From the NCBI RefSeq assembly GCF_022539255.1, contig NZ_JAKZBV010000001.1:2480001-2544000 (forward strand): DNA of 64,000 nt, given 5' to 3'. Within the stretch, counting starts at the first letter, position 1, and each line of letters starts with the position of its first letter. The stretch is from Sinomonas terrae (GTDB taxonomy: Bacteria > Actinomycetota > Actinomycetes > Actinomycetales > Micrococcaceae). The position numbers were made by a program, and so were the translations under genes. The notes beneath the pieces are model-generated. The model was not told where the DNA came from and did not search any database. It saw only the letters and a list, made by a program, of their open reading frames with translations. Below, in pieces: positions 52,168-61,091 of this stretch.

Positions 52168-52382
52168 GGCATAAGCGTGCCACGGAGCAGGCCACGGCAC
52201 CTAGTCCGGCCGTTCTTCTCCCTGTCCGCCTGCCTTGTCCTTTCGCCTGCCCGAGCGCCCCCGTCTGGGCGCCTTGTGCTCACCAAGGATCCGTGAGAGA
52301 TTCACTTCAGTCACATCTGTATCTGGAGTTGTCATAAGGCACTTCCATCACAGGAGAAACACGGTCACAGGGAGGACTTTTC

Positions 52383-53549
52383 ATGTCGGCCACCCGTCAG
52401 GCACTGCCCGGGCACAGGTCCAAGCTGCCCACCGTCGCTGTCACGACGGCCACGCTCCCTGCCGTGGTCCTCTCGTCCCTTGCCCTCGCCGAACCTGCCA
52501 CGGCCGCAACCGCCCCAGCACAGCTCCAAGGCGCCCAGGCCGACGTGAGTGCGAGGATGCCTCAGGCTGATGTCGTGCCAGCGTCCGAGATCGCGGCGCT
52601 CGTCCCGAGCAGCCTCGCGCCCTCGGTCGTACCTGCAGCTCCTGCGGCGCCCGCCCAGTACACGGTCGCCCGAGGCGATACTGTGATCGGCATCTCCAGC
52701 CGCTTCGGGCTCGACTGGCACCACGTCCTCGAGCTGAATGGTCTGGACGAGAACTCGCTCATCTTCCCGGGCCAGAAGCTCCAGCTCACGGACGCCCCGT
52801 CCCCCGTAGCCACTGTCGCCCCAGCCGCCGCTGTCGCCCCCGCCGCGGTATCGCCTTCAGCTGCCCCCCAGCCCGGGGGAAGCTACACGATCCGGCCGGG
52901 CGACACGCTGTATGGCGTCGCAGCGAGGCTCAAGGTCTCACTCGGAGACTTGCTCTCCGCCAATGGACTGAGCCTCTCCTCGGTCATCTACGCCGGTCGC
53001 TCCCTCAAGCTGCCCGGAGGTGCTCCTGTGGTCGCGGCAGCCTCGGCGGCTCCCGCCAAGCCCCTCGTCGGCGACAGCTTCCTCGGCTTCAAGTACCCGG
53101 ACGCTGTGGTCTCCTCGGCGAACGAGAACAAGCGGATCCTCAACGCCTCGCCTGTCCCGACGCGGGACCAGATGAAGCAGATCGTGGCAGATACGGCCCG
53201 GACGATGGGCGTCGACCCGGTCCTCGCCCAGTCGCTCGCATACCAGGAGTCCGGGTTCAACCAGCGGGCGGTCTCCCCCGCCAACGCAATCGGCGTCATG
53301 CAGCTCGTGCCTTCCTCAGCGGACTGGGCCTCCGGACTCGTGGGCAGGAAGCTCAACCCGCTCGACCCCCGGGACAACGCAACTGCGGGCATCGCGATCC
53401 TGCGCGCGCTCCTCGATGCGGGGCCGTCCCAGGACGCGGCGATCGCTGGCTACTGCCAAGGCCAGACCTCGGTGGCGAAGCGCGGGATGTTCGACGACAC
53501 CAAGGCCTACGTCAAGGCTGTCACGGCGAACATGTCGCTCTTCCGCTGA
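52383..53549 (+). CDS. Secreted LysM-domain lytic transglycosylase
   Basis: 388 residues. Signal peptide to about residue 41 (AEPATAA). Two LysM repeats (about 92-137: YTVARGDTVIGISSRFG; about 167-212: YTIRPGDTLYGVAARLK) are separated by Ala/Pro linkers. A C-terminal soluble-lytic-transglycosylase domain follows, with catalytic Glu in QESGFNQRAVSP, then AIGVMQLVP and NPLDPRDNATAGIAIL. It binds and cuts peptidoglycan outside the cell. AGGGAGGA precedes the ATG. Regulation is not visible in the 215-nt upstream gap. Confidence 0.93.
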   Translation: MSATRQALPGHRSKLPTVAVTTATLPAVVLSSLALAEPATAATAPAQLQGAQADVSARMPQADVVPASEIAALVPSSLAPSVVPAAPAAPAQYTVARGDTVIGISSRFGLDWHHVLELNGLDENSLIFPGQKLQLTDAPSPVATVAPAAAVAPAAVSPSAAPQPGGSYTIRPGDTLYGVAARLKVSLGDLLSANGLSLSSVIYAGRSLKLPGGAPVVAAASAAPAKPLVGDSFLGFKYPDAVVSSANENKRILNASPVPTRDQMKQIVADTARTMGVDPVLAQSLAYQESGFNQRAVSPANAIGVMQLVPSSADWASGLVGRKLNPLDPRDNATAGIAILRALLDAGPSQDAAIAGYCQGQTSVAKRGMFDDTKAYVKAVTANMSLFR

Positions 53550-53585
53550 CTGCGGGCCTTCCGGTCCGCGCACCCTCGTTCGTCA

Positions 53586-53591
53586 TAGGAT
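53586..53591 (+). promoter_or_regulatory. -10 element TAGGAT for the PASTA kinase, leaderless
   Basis: TAGGAT, 6 nt, then GTG 53598. Confidence 0.6.
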
Positions 53592-53597
53592 CGTAGG

Positions 53598-55625
53598 GTG
53601 AACGGACAGCACACAGACGGCCTCGTCGGCGGCCTCGTAGGCGGCCGCTACGAGGTTGAGTCGCTGCTCGGGACGGGCGGGATGGCGACGGTCTATCTCG
53701 CCACCGACACGAAGCTCAAGCGGCGCGTCGCCCTCAAAGTCCTGCACCCGCATCTGAGCCGGGACCGGAACTTCGCGGAACGCTTCGAGCGCGAGGCCAT
53801 CGCTGCAGCACAGCTCTCGCATCCCCACGTCGTCTCCATGCTCGACCGTGGCCAGGATGGCGGAGTCCTGTACCTCGTCATGGAGTACATCCCCGGACGG
53901 ACCCTCCGGGAACTGCTCGACGAGACCGGCGCCCTCGCACCGAAGCAGGCGCTCGCTCTCATCGATGCTGTGGTGGAAGGACTCGCGGCCGCGCACGCCG
54001 CAGGGATCATCCACCGAGACGTCAAGCCCGCGAACGTGCTTCTCGCGGACGACGGCCGGGTCAAGGTCGGGGACTTCGGACTCGCTCGCAGCCTCGCCGC
54101 CACCAACGTGACGGACACCCTGTTCGGGACCGCGGAGTACATCGCGCCTGAAATGCTCACGGGGCGGCCGGTTGACGCCCGCACAGACCTCTACGCCACG
54201 GGCGTGATGCTGTTCGAGATGCTGACCGGGCGCCCGCCGTTCACGGGTGGCGAGCGGAGCTATGTCGCCTACCGCCACGTCAATGAGGACGTTCCGGCCC
54301 CCTCGACGCTCGCACCGGGACTTGCGCCGGAGCTAGATGAACTCGTCGGGTGGATGACCCGAAGGGACCCGGACGGCCGGCCGCCGAGCGCTCTTGCACT
54401 GCTCGGCGAGGTCCGCGACATCAGGCGTTCCCTCACTGACGAACAGCTCGACTACCGGGCTCCCGGCGCGAAGGCGCGCGCGGCCGAGGCCGCCACGAGC
54501 CTCCTAGGACCCGACGAGTCGCTCACGGAGCAGATGGGAGGGAGTCGGACCCAGGCTCTCGCCCAGGGCACGGAGGTCATCAGCGCCATGGGCTCCGGGC
54601 ACACGAGCGTCATGCCGCGGCCCGCTCCCGCCGCCCCTCTCAGTCCGCGCGAGCAGAGGCGTCAGGCAAGGGCGGAGGACCGCGCCGCACGCGCCGCAGC
54701 TGCTCGGCCCACTCATCAGCTCGGCAAGGGAAATCCCCGGCGACGCGGGGCAATCTGGCTCGCCATCGTCGTCGTCCTCGCCCTCCTCGCCGCGGCCGTC
54801 GGCTGGTTCTTCGGCTTCGGCCCCGGCGCCCTCGCGACCGTGCCGCCCGTCAAGGACCTCACCGTCCCGCAGGCCCAGTCGCTCCTTCAGCAGGCGGGGC
54901 TCGCCTTCACGACGCACGACGTCTACGACGACACGGTCTCGTCAGGCCTCGTCGTGGCGAGTGATCCAGGCGCAGGCAGCCAGATCCGGAAGTTCGAGGG
55001 CGTTCAAGTCATGGTGTCGAAGGGACCCCAGCTCTTTCCCCTCGCGGACCTGACCAACAGATCGCTCGACGCGGCCAAGACGGCGCTCTCAGACGCGCAG
55101 ATGTCCCTCGGCACGGTAGCTCAGGCGTACAGCGACAGCGCGGCGCCGGGGACGGTGATGTCCCAGAGCCCGCCACCGGGGACTCCCGTCAAGCACGGCA
55201 CTGCGATTTCGCTCACCGTCTCTAAGGGACCCCAGCCCGTCGCGGTTCCGCGCGTCGTCGGGCTTAACCAGGACGATGCCGTCGCCGCTCTCCAGGCTGC
55301 AGGGCTTCAGCCGGCGATCGCCGACTCTCCCGTCTTCGACCGCAACGTCCCCGCAGGCTCAGTCGCCGCTCAGACACCGGCTGCAGGCCAGAACGCACCC
55401 AAGAGCTCGACCGTGACGCTGACCCTCTCAAAGGGCCCGCGCATGGTCCATGTGCCCAACTTCGTCGGCCAGCAGGCGAGCGTCGCGCAGGCCGCCCTGG
55501 AGAAGCTCGGCTTCACCGTCAAGGTAGAGAACATCCTCGGCGGCTTCTTCGGCACCGTGCGCGCACAGGATCCGGTGGACCGCGATGTTCCGGAGGGGTC
55601 GACGATCACGCTCACCGTCGTCTAG
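53598..55625 (+). CDS. pknL: PASTA-domain serine/threonine protein kinase (PknL-like)
   Basis: 675 residues. A complete kinase domain has the glycine loop GTGGMATVY, Lys47, HRDVKPAN (139-146), DFG (Asp159) and APE. A juxtamembrane basic region (SPREQRRQARAEDRAARAA) precedes one membrane helix (about 388-407), then four extracytoplasmic PASTA repeats to the end. PASTA domains sense muropeptides or lipid II, so it likely links wall status to phosphorylation. M. tuberculosis PknL lacks PASTA repeats, so the name rests on position (next to the Rv2175c-like gene and aroG); by architecture it is PknB-like. Confidence 0.95.
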   Translation: MNGQHTDGLVGGLVGGRYEVESLLGTGGMATVYLATDTKLKRRVALKVLHPHLSRDRNFAERFEREAIAAAQLSHPHVVSMLDRGQDGGVLYLVMEYIPGRTLRELLDETGALAPKQALALIDAVVEGLAAAHAAGIIHRDVKPANVLLADDGRVKVGDFGLARSLAATNVTDTLFGTAEYIAPEMLTGRPVDARTDLYATGVMLFEMLTGRPPFTGGERSYVAYRHVNEDVPAPSTLAPGLAPELDELVGWMTRRDPDGRPPSALALLGEVRDIRRSLTDEQLDYRAPGAKARAAEAATSLLGPDESLTEQMGGSRTQALAQGTEVISAMGSGHTSVMPRPAPAAPLSPREQRRQARAEDRAARAAAARPTHQLGKGNPRRRGAIWLAIVVVLALLAAAVGWFFGFGPGALATVPPVKDLTVPQAQSLLQQAGLAFTTHDVYDDTVSSGLVVASDPGAGSQIRKFEGVQVMVSKGPQLFPLADLTNRSLDAAKTALSDAQMSLGTVAQAYSDSAAPGTVMSQSPPPGTPVKHGTAISLTVSKGPQPVAVPRVVGLNQDDAVAALQAAGLQPAIADSPVFDRNVPAGSVAAQTPAAGQNAPKSSTVTLTLSKGPRMVHVPNFVGQQASVAQAALEKLGFTVKVENILGGFFGTVRAQDPVDRDVPEGSTITLTVV

Positions 55626-55651
55626 GCGAGCGTGATCGCCGGCCTTAGCGG

Positions 55652-57043
55652 TCAGTCTCGGGTCAGCGCCTCCGAGACGAGGAAGGCCATCTCGAGGGAC
55701 TGCATGTGGTTGAGCCGAGGATCGCACACTGACTCGTAGCGGTCCTCGAAGGCCGCCTCGTCGATGGGGTCCGAGCCACCGAGGCATTCCGCGACGTCGT
55801 CGCCCGTCATCTCCATGTGGAGGCCGCCCGGCACCGTGCCCAGCGCGTGGTGGACATCGAAGAAGCCGCGCACCTCGTCCACGACGTCGTCGAAACGCCT
55901 CGTCTTGTAGCCGTTGCGGGACGTCACGGTGTTGCCGTGCATCGGGTCCGTGACCCACAGCACCTGTGCGCCGGACGCGGTGACCTTCTCAACGACGGGT
56001 GGGAGCTTCTCCCGGATGTTCTTGGCGCCCATCCTGGTGATGAAGGTGAGCCGGCCCGGCTCACGCTCGGGATCGAGCTTGTCGATGAGCCGCAGCGCGT
56101 CGTCGCCCGTGACATTCGGGCCTAGCTTGACGCCGATCGGGTTGCGGACGCGTGAGAGGAAGTCAACATGCGCGTGTTCGAGGTCCCGGGTGCGCTCGCC
56201 GATCCAGAGGAAGTGGCCCGAGGTGTCGTACGGAAGGCCCGTGCGTGAGTCGATGCGGGTCAAGGCGCGCTCGTAGTCGAGCAGGAGCGCCTCGTGGCTC
56301 GCGAAGAACTCGACGCGCTTGAGGGCCTCGAAATCGGCCCCGCACGAGTCCATGAACTTGACGGCGCGGTCAATCTCGCGGGCGAGCGATTCGTAGCGGG
56401 CGTGAGCGGGGTTCCTCGTAAAGCCCTGGTTCCACGCGTGGACGAGCCGCAGGTCCGCGAAGCCGCCCTGGGTGAACGCCCTGATGAGGTTCAGGGTTGC
56501 GGCCGAGGTGTGGTACGCCTGCAGCATCCGCCGCGGGTCGTGCGCACGTGACTCCGGCGTGAAGTCGTAGCCGTTGACGATGTCCCCGCGATACGCGGGC
56601 AAAGTGACTCCCTCGCGCGTCTCCACGTCCGAAGAACGCGGCTTCGCGAACTGGCCCGCCATGCGGCCCATCTTGATCACGGGCATTGCCGCGCCGTATG
56701 TCAGGACCACGGCCATCTGGAGGATCGTGCGGATCCGCCCGCTGATCCGGTCTGCCGTGGCAGCCTCGAAGGTCTCCGCGCAATCGCCGCCCTGAAGCAG
56801 GAACGCTCGCCCCTGGGCCGCGTCGGCAAGCCGGTGCCGCAGGAGGTCGACCTCGCCTGCGAACACGAGCGGCGGGAGGATCGAAAGCTCGGCGACGGAG
56901 CGCTCGAACGCGTCGGCGTCAGACCACGATGGCTGTTGCGACACGGGCAGCGAGCGCCATTCGTCGAGACCCGGATAATCCGCGGCACCGCTCTGGGAGG
57001 TGCTCGTGAAAGGGGCCGGCGGGGGCGTGGAGAGTTGAGTCAC
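55652..57043 (-). CDS. aroG: 3-deoxy-D-arabino-heptulosonate 7-phosphate synthase, class II
   Basis: 463 residues. First enzyme of the shikimate pathway, class II (plant/actinobacterial type). Motifs: LLQGGDCAETF (metal Cys), KMGRMAGQFAKPRS, GHFLWIGERTR, GVKLGPNV, WVTDPMHGNT and the C-terminal ESVCDPRLNHMQSLEMAFLV in two parts. GTG 57043 is 6 nt after TAGCCT, giving leaderless mRNA. Convergent with the PASTA kinase; same position as in the mycobacterial pknL-aroG region. Confidence 0.97.
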   Translation of the reverse strand: MTQLSTPPPAPFTSTSQSGAADYPGLDEWRSLPVSQQPSWSDADAFERSVAELSILPPLVFAGEVDLLRHRLADAAQGRAFLLQGGDCAETFEAATADRISGRIRTILQMAVVLTYGAAMPVIKMGRMAGQFAKPRSSDVETREGVTLPAYRGDIVNGYDFTPESRAHDPRRMLQAYHTSAATLNLIRAFTQGGFADLRLVHAWNQGFTRNPAHARYESLAREIDRAVKFMDSCGADFEALKRVEFFASHEALLLDYERALTRIDSRTGLPYDTSGHFLWIGERTRDLEHAHVDFLSRVRNPIGVKLGPNVTGDDALRLIDKLDPEREPGRLTFITRMGAKNIREKLPPVVEKVTASGAQVLWVTDPMHGNTVTSRNGYKTRRFDDVVDEVRGFFDVHHALGTVPGGLHMEMTGDDVAECLGGSDPIDEAAFEDRYESVCDPRLNHMQSLEMAFLVSEALTRD

Positions 57044-57049
57044 GAGACA

Positions 57050-57055
57050 AGGCTA
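57050..57055 (-). promoter_or_regulatory. -10 element TAGCCT for aroG, leaderless
   Basis: TAGCCT, 6 nt, then GTG 57043. Confidence 0.5.
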
Positions 57056-57096
57056 GCTCAGCCGCGTCGCCCCCCAAGCAGCATGACGACGGCGCC

Positions 57097-57837
57097 TCAT
57101 GTACCCGCCGTCGTCTCCTCTCCGCGCGCCTTTTCCACGGCATTGCGCGCGGCCTCTTCGGCAGCGAGCTGCGCCTTGACGGTGGCTGCGTAGACGTCGG
57201 CATACTCCTGCCCCGAGAGGCGCTGGAGCTCCTGCATGATCCGGTCGGCGACTGCCCGCTGAACGGCCCTGTCGTCGGCGCTCCCATAGAACTCCGAGAA
57301 GTCGAGGGGCTGTCCGAAGATCACGCCGACCCGTCGGATGCTCGGAAATCTCTGGCCGATGGGTTGGACCTTCTCGGTGCCGATCATCGCCACGGGAACG
57401 ACCGGCACGCGCGCCTCGAGGGCGAGGCGGGCGACGCCCACCTTGCCCCGGTACAGCCGCCCGTCCGGCGAGCGCGTGCCCTCGGGATAGATCCCGAGCA
57501 GGCCTCCACCCCGGAGAACCTGCGCCCCCGCCCCGAGCGATGCCGCCGAGGCCGAGCCGCCAGAGCGGTCCATGGGAAGCTGATTGGTGAGCCTGAAGAA
57601 GGCAGCGGTCAGGCGCCCCTTGAGCCCCGCGCCGGTGAAGTACTCCTGCTTGGCGAGGAACACGACCGGGCGGCGGACCATGAGCGGCATGAAGATCGAG
57701 TCCGAGAACGAGAGGTGGTTGGACGCGAGGATCGCCGCGCCCGCCTCCGGCACATTCGCGCGACCTTTGACCCACGGCCGGAACAGCAGTCTGACGATTG
57801 GCCCGATGAAGATCCGTTTCAGAATCCAGTAGATCAA
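57097..57837 (-). CDS. plsC: 1-acyl-sn-glycerol-3-phosphate acyltransferase (PlsC family)
   Basis: 246 residues. Acyltransferase motif I is NHLSFSD (His and Asp), motif III is YPEGTRSPDG, and motif IV is VPVVPVAMIG. It likely acylates lysophosphatidate at the membrane. A Glu/Ala-rich C-terminal helix follows. The start is TTG 57837, with GGAAGG 6-8 nt upstream. It is the positional counterpart of Rv2182c. aroG starts 53 nt after its stop on the same strand. Confidence 0.92.
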   Translation of the reverse strand: MIYWILKRIFIGPIVRLLFRPWVKGRANVPEAGAAILASNHLSFSDSIFMPLMVRRPVVFLAKQEYFTGAGLKGRLTAAFFRLTNQLPMDRSGGSASAASLGAGAQVLRGGGLLGIYPEGTRSPDGRLYRGKVGVARLALEARVPVVPVAMIGTEKVQPIGQRFPSIRRVGVIFGQPLDFSEFYGSADDRAVQRAVADRIMQELQRLSGQEYADVYAATVKAQLAAEEAARNAVEKARGEETTAGT

Positions 57838-57904
57838 CGCTTGCCTTCCGTCGACAGCGCGAGCGTGCTTCCTGACTTCACTCTAGCGATGCCACGATGA
57901 GTCC

Positions 57905-58678
57905 ATGACTTCGCGCGCCGATGATTCCCAGCCCCGCTGCGGCGTGGCGATCTGCCACGGGTTCTCGGGTGCGCCGTCGTCGGTCTTGCCCTGGGCCGAA
58001 GGACTTGCGGCGCGCGGCTTCGACGTCGAGGTGCCTCTCCTCCCCGGCCACGGAACCGACTGGCGGGACCTCGAGGGCAGGCGTTGGCGCGAATGGGCGG
58101 AGTGCTTTGAGGACGCCTGCGCCCGCGTGGCCGCGCGGACGGACCTGCTGTTCGTTGCGGGGCTTTCCATGGGTGGGGCCCTTGCGTTGAGAGCGTCCAC
58201 GAGGCTGGACGTGGCCGGCGTCGCCGTCGTCAATCCGGGGCTCGGGTTCTACGACTGGCGCGTCCGCTATCTCGGGGTGATCCGACTCGTCCGCCGTACG
58301 ACGCTGCCCATCGACGAAGCGGCGGCCCCCAACCCGGTCGGGGACGAGGGGGATTACCCGGTCACGCCTCTCGCGGCCGTCCACGAACTCCGGCTCCTGT
58401 TCCGGGATACGGCGCGTTGCCTGCCCCGCGTCACGGCTCCGCTCATCGCTTTCAAGTCCGACGTCGATCCGGTCATCCCGCCGTCGTCCGTGCGCCGGAT
58501 TCTGCAGACGGTCTCAAGCCACGAGGTGGACTTCGTGCCACTGCACCACAGTCCCCACGTCGCGACGCGGGATATCGAGGCACCCCTCATCGTCGCCCGC
58601 ACCGCCGAGTTCTTCGCGCGATGCGCGGCAGGTCATGAGACTCGCGCGCCCGGAACCCGATCGGGGCATAATGCTTGA
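57905..58678 (+). CDS. Alpha/beta hydrolase, carboxylesterase/monoacylglycerol lipase type (copy 1)
   Basis: 257 residues. HGFSGAPSSVLPWAEGLAARG is the oxyanion-hole region, GLSMGG holds the nucleophile Ser, SDVDPVIPP the Asp and HSPHVAT the His. This is the Est30/monoacylglycerol lipase-like group, acting on short acyl esters or monoglycerides. No signal peptide. It is followed by a clear paralog (copy 2) with the same motif order, so the two arose by tandem duplication. Its last codons overlap the promoter of copy 2. Confidence 0.9.
   Translation: MTSRADDSQPRCGVAICHGFSGAPSSVLPWAEGLAARGFDVEVPLLPGHGTDWRDLEGRRWREWAECFEDACARVAARTDLLFVAGLSMGGALALRASTRLDVAGVAVVNPGLGFYDWRVRYLGVIRLVRRTTLPIDEAAAPNPVGDEGDYPVTPLAAVHELRLLFRDTARCLPRVTAPLIAFKSDVDPVIPPSSVRRILQTVSSHEVDFVPLHHSPHVATRDIEAPLIVARTAEFFARCAAGHETRAPGTRSGHNA
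58667..58672 (+). promoter_or_regulatory. -10 element CATAAT for hydrolase copy 2, leaderless
   Basis: CATAAT, 7 nt, then ATG 58680. It lies inside the end of the upstream gene. Confidence 0.45.
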
Positions 58679-58679
58679 C

Positions 58680-59435
58680 ATGAACAGCGTCTCGGCGATG
58701 GTCGGCGTCGCCTTGAGCCATGGCTTCACGGGTAGCCTCGCTCCGGTTGCCCCATGGGCGGAAGCCCTCAGGGTGGAGGGCTTCCGGGTCGTGACCCCGC
58801 TGCTCCCAGGCCACGGTACGACGTGGGGGGACCTCGCGAAGCGCACATGGCGGGAATGGTACGACGCGTACGAGGCGGCGTACCTCGAGCTTGCCGAGGA
58901 GTGCCCGGTGGTCGTCGCCGCTGGCCTCTCGATGGGGGGCGCACTCGCGTTGCGCCTCGCCGCGCTGCACCCCATTGCCGCCGTCACGGTAGTGAACCCT
59001 GCGCTCGTCGTCGACGATCCCCGATCCCACATCTCCGGGGTCATGCGCTACGCATTGCGGTCCGTCCCGGCAATCGGCAACGACATCAAGCGGCCGGGAC
59101 AGGACGAGCAGGCGTACGATCGCACTCCCGTGGCCGCCGCCCATCAGGTCAAGCTCCTCTTCCGCGACACCGTCCAGCTGCTACCACGGGTGACGGCGCC
59201 GCTCCAGGTGTTCCGCTCCGCCGTCGACCACGTCGTGACGAGCGAGCGCAGCGTGGGTGCCATCACGCGCAGCTACGGCGGCTCCGATCTTCGTTTCGTG
59301 AGGCTGCCGGACAGCTACCACGTCGCGACCCTCGACAACGACGCCGAGTCGATCTTCACGCGGTCCGCTGCGTTCATCCGGGAGGTCACGGCCTCCGCTG
59401 CCCCCAAGCCCGAGCACACCGAGGAGCACGCATGA
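58680..59435 (+). CDS. Alpha/beta hydrolase (copy 2)
   Basis: 251 residues. HGFTGSLAPVAPWAEAL, GLSMGGALALR (nucleophile), SAVDHVV (Asp) and SYHVATLD (His) match copy 1, and LLPGHGTTWGDL parallels LLPGHGTDWRDL. Probably a lipase/esterase of lipid turnover, fitting the nearby plsC and acyl-CoA ligase genes. ATG 58680 is favoured by the -10 position; ATG 58671 is an alternative. Its stop overlaps the next start as ATGA. Confidence 0.9.
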   Translation: MNSVSAMVGVALSHGFTGSLAPVAPWAEALRVEGFRVVTPLLPGHGTTWGDLAKRTWREWYDAYEAAYLELAEECPVVVAAGLSMGGALALRLAALHPIAAVTVVNPALVVDDPRSHISGVMRYALRSVPAIGNDIKRPGQDEQAYDRTPVAAAHQVKLLFRDTVQLLPRVTAPLQVFRSAVDHVVTSERSVGAITRSYGGSDLRFVRLPDSYHVATLDNDAESIFTRSAAFIREVTASAAPKPEHTEEHA

Positions 59436-59962
59436 ACGGGCGTCCCGACCCGGACCGCGCCAACCACGCTGCCGACGACGACATCTGGCGCGACCTCGTC
59501 GCGCGGCTGAGGGCCGACGACCCCCGATTGGGACCGGGATTCGCGGACGAGGAGTTCGGGCCGGCACCCATGGAGCCCTCGGCGGCCGAGCGCGCCGCAG
59601 CGGTGCGCGAACTCGAGCAGGCCGAGGACGACGCCCAGACACCCAATTTCGAGGAATTCGACCCCTTCGGACTTGCCCGGCCCCGCGGCAAAGCGTTCCA
59701 TGACGACGAGCCGGAAGGCGACGGCGAGTTCGTGCCCGAGGAGCCCGAGCCGATCCTCGCGGGCGCCGATCCCGCCGTTGTACTCGCCTGGCTCGGCGCG
59801 CTCGGCTCGCCCGTGGGCCTCTTGCTCTCGGCCCTCTTCTGGAGGGACATCCCGGCGTGGGCCATTGCGGTGCTCGTGGCGGCGTTCATCGGCTCCGTGG
59901 GCTACCTCATCATGCGCTTGCCCCGGGAGAAGGACGAGGACGACGACGGCGCTCGCCTCTGA
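59432..59962 (+). CDS. Acidic membrane protein, unknown function
   Basis: 176 residues. A strongly acidic cytoplasmic N-terminal half (DDDIWRDLVARLRADDP, then FEEFDPFG) is followed by two membrane helices (about 109-130 and 136-158) and a short tail EKDEDDDGARL. Such two-helix proteins follow the hydrolase in related genomes, but I know of no assigned function. ATGA overlap couples it to hydrolase copy 2. A Ser/Glu/Asp-rich repeat lies just past its stop in another frame. Confidence 0.8.
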   Translation: MNGRPDPDRANHAADDDIWRDLVARLRADDPRLGPGFADEEFGPAPMEPSAAERAAAVRELEQAEDDAQTPNFEEFDPFGLARPRGKAFHDDEPEGDGEFVPEEPEPILAGADPAVVLAWLGALGSPVGLLLSALFWRDIPAWAIAVLVAAFIGSVGYLIMRLPREKDEDDDGARL

Positions 59963-59981
59963 GAGCTCGGTATCTGACGAG

Positions 59982-60035
59982 GAATCAGCGTCCGGCGACG
60001 AATCTGCGTCCGGCGACGAATCAGCGTCCGGCGGG
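59982..60035. repeat. 18-bp tandem repeat, three copies
   Basis: Unit GAATCAGCGTCCGGCGAC at 59982, with one base changed at 60000, and a third partial copy at 60018. It lies between convergent genes and forms the very end of the ROK gene. Confidence 0.9.
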
Positions 60036-61085
60036 CCAACCGGCTCGTGGGCCCGAGCCTGATGCAGCCCAGCCCGCCCGCGGGCTCACCCGCGAGAGGT
60101 CAGCAGCACCGATGAGTCCCGCCTGAGGCCCGAGTTCGGCCCGTTCGATGCGAGCCGCCGGGCGGAAGCCGCGACCCGTTAGGTTCCGGGCGAACGCGCG
60201 CCGCGCGGGCTCGAGGAGGAGATCCCCCGCGTCGCACAGGCCGCCACCCACCACGAAGGTGCCGGGATCGAGGGCCGCGGCGAGATTCGCGAGGCCAAGG
60301 CCGAGCCACTCCCCGACGTCCTCGAGGAGATCATGCGAGGCTTGGTCGCCCTTTCGGGCGAGCTCCGTCACAACCGCTCCAGTAATGGCGTCGACGTCCC
60401 CGCCCACGGTTTTGAGGAGCTCCTGTGCCACGGGCGAATTGGCCCGTGCCAGTTCCCGGGCCTCACGTCCGAGCGCATTCCCCGAGGCGTACTGCTCCCA
60501 GCAGCCGCGGTTGCCGCACTCGCATCGGTGCCCTCCGGGCATGATGACCTGATGCCCGAATTCCCCGGCCACGCCATAGCGCCCCCGCTCGAGCCTGCCG
60601 CCGATCACCATGGCGCCGCCGATCCCCGTGCCGAGGGTGATGCACACCAGCCGCTGCTCGCCCCGCCCCGCGCCGAAGCGCCATTCCGCCCAGGCGGCGG
60701 CGTCGGCGTCGTTCGTCAGAAGCACCCGACGGCGCAGGAGCCGTTCCAAGTTGTCCCTCAACGGCTCGTTTCGCCAGGCGAGATGAGGGCTGAACAGCAC
60801 GGTGCCGCCCTCGAGATCCATCCAGCCGGCCGCGCCTATGCCGACGGACGCGATGCGGTGCTCGACGCTCAGCTCGTTGACGAGTTCGACGATGACCCGC
60901 TCCACCTCGCGGGGCTGCGAGCCCGGCGTCGCACGCCGTGCCTCCCGGACGATCTGGCCTTCGGCGTCCACCACCCCGGCCGCGACCTTCGTCCCGCCGA
61001 TGTCGATCCCGATTGCGAGTCCGCGCCGGCGGAGCCGCGGGCCTGCTGGTCGACGGGGCGGGAACGGGCGTCGCGGAGTAGGCAC
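60021..61085 (-). CDS. glk: ROK family glucokinase
   Basis: 354 residues. Phosphate motif GIDIGGTKVAAGVVD, catalytic Asp in TNDADAAAWAE, LGTGIGGA, and the ROK zinc motif CECGNRGCWEQYASG, whose Cys residues and His bind zinc. It phosphorylates glucose with ATP, complementing ppgK. An Arg/Pro-rich N-terminal extension of ~20 residues and a Gly/Ala tail reaching into the tandem repeat are extra to the family. GTG 61085 lies 6 nt after TAGACT. Confidence 0.92.
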   Translation of the reverse strand: MPTPRRPFPPRRPAGPRLRRRGLAIGIDIGGTKVAAGVVDAEGQIVREARRATPGSQPREVERVIVELVNELSVEHRIASVGIGAAGWMDLEGGTVLFSPHLAWRNEPLRDNLERLLRRRVLLTNDADAAAWAEWRFGAGRGEQRLVCITLGTGIGGAMVIGGRLERGRYGVAGEFGHQVIMPGGHRCECGNRGCWEQYASGNALGREARELARANSPVAQELLKTVGGDVDAITGAVVTELARKGDQASHDLLEDVGEWLGLGLANLAAALDPGTFVVGGGLCDAGDLLLEPARRAFARNLTGRGFRPAARIERAELGPQAGLIGAADLSRVSPRAGWAASGSGPRAGWPAGR

Positions 61086-61091
61086 CGAGCC

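Noticed and set aside
52201..52382. Possible cyclic-di-AMP riboswitch before the LysM gene
   Set aside because: Such riboswitches often precede wall hydrolases, but the conserved core segments were not recognised in this gap.
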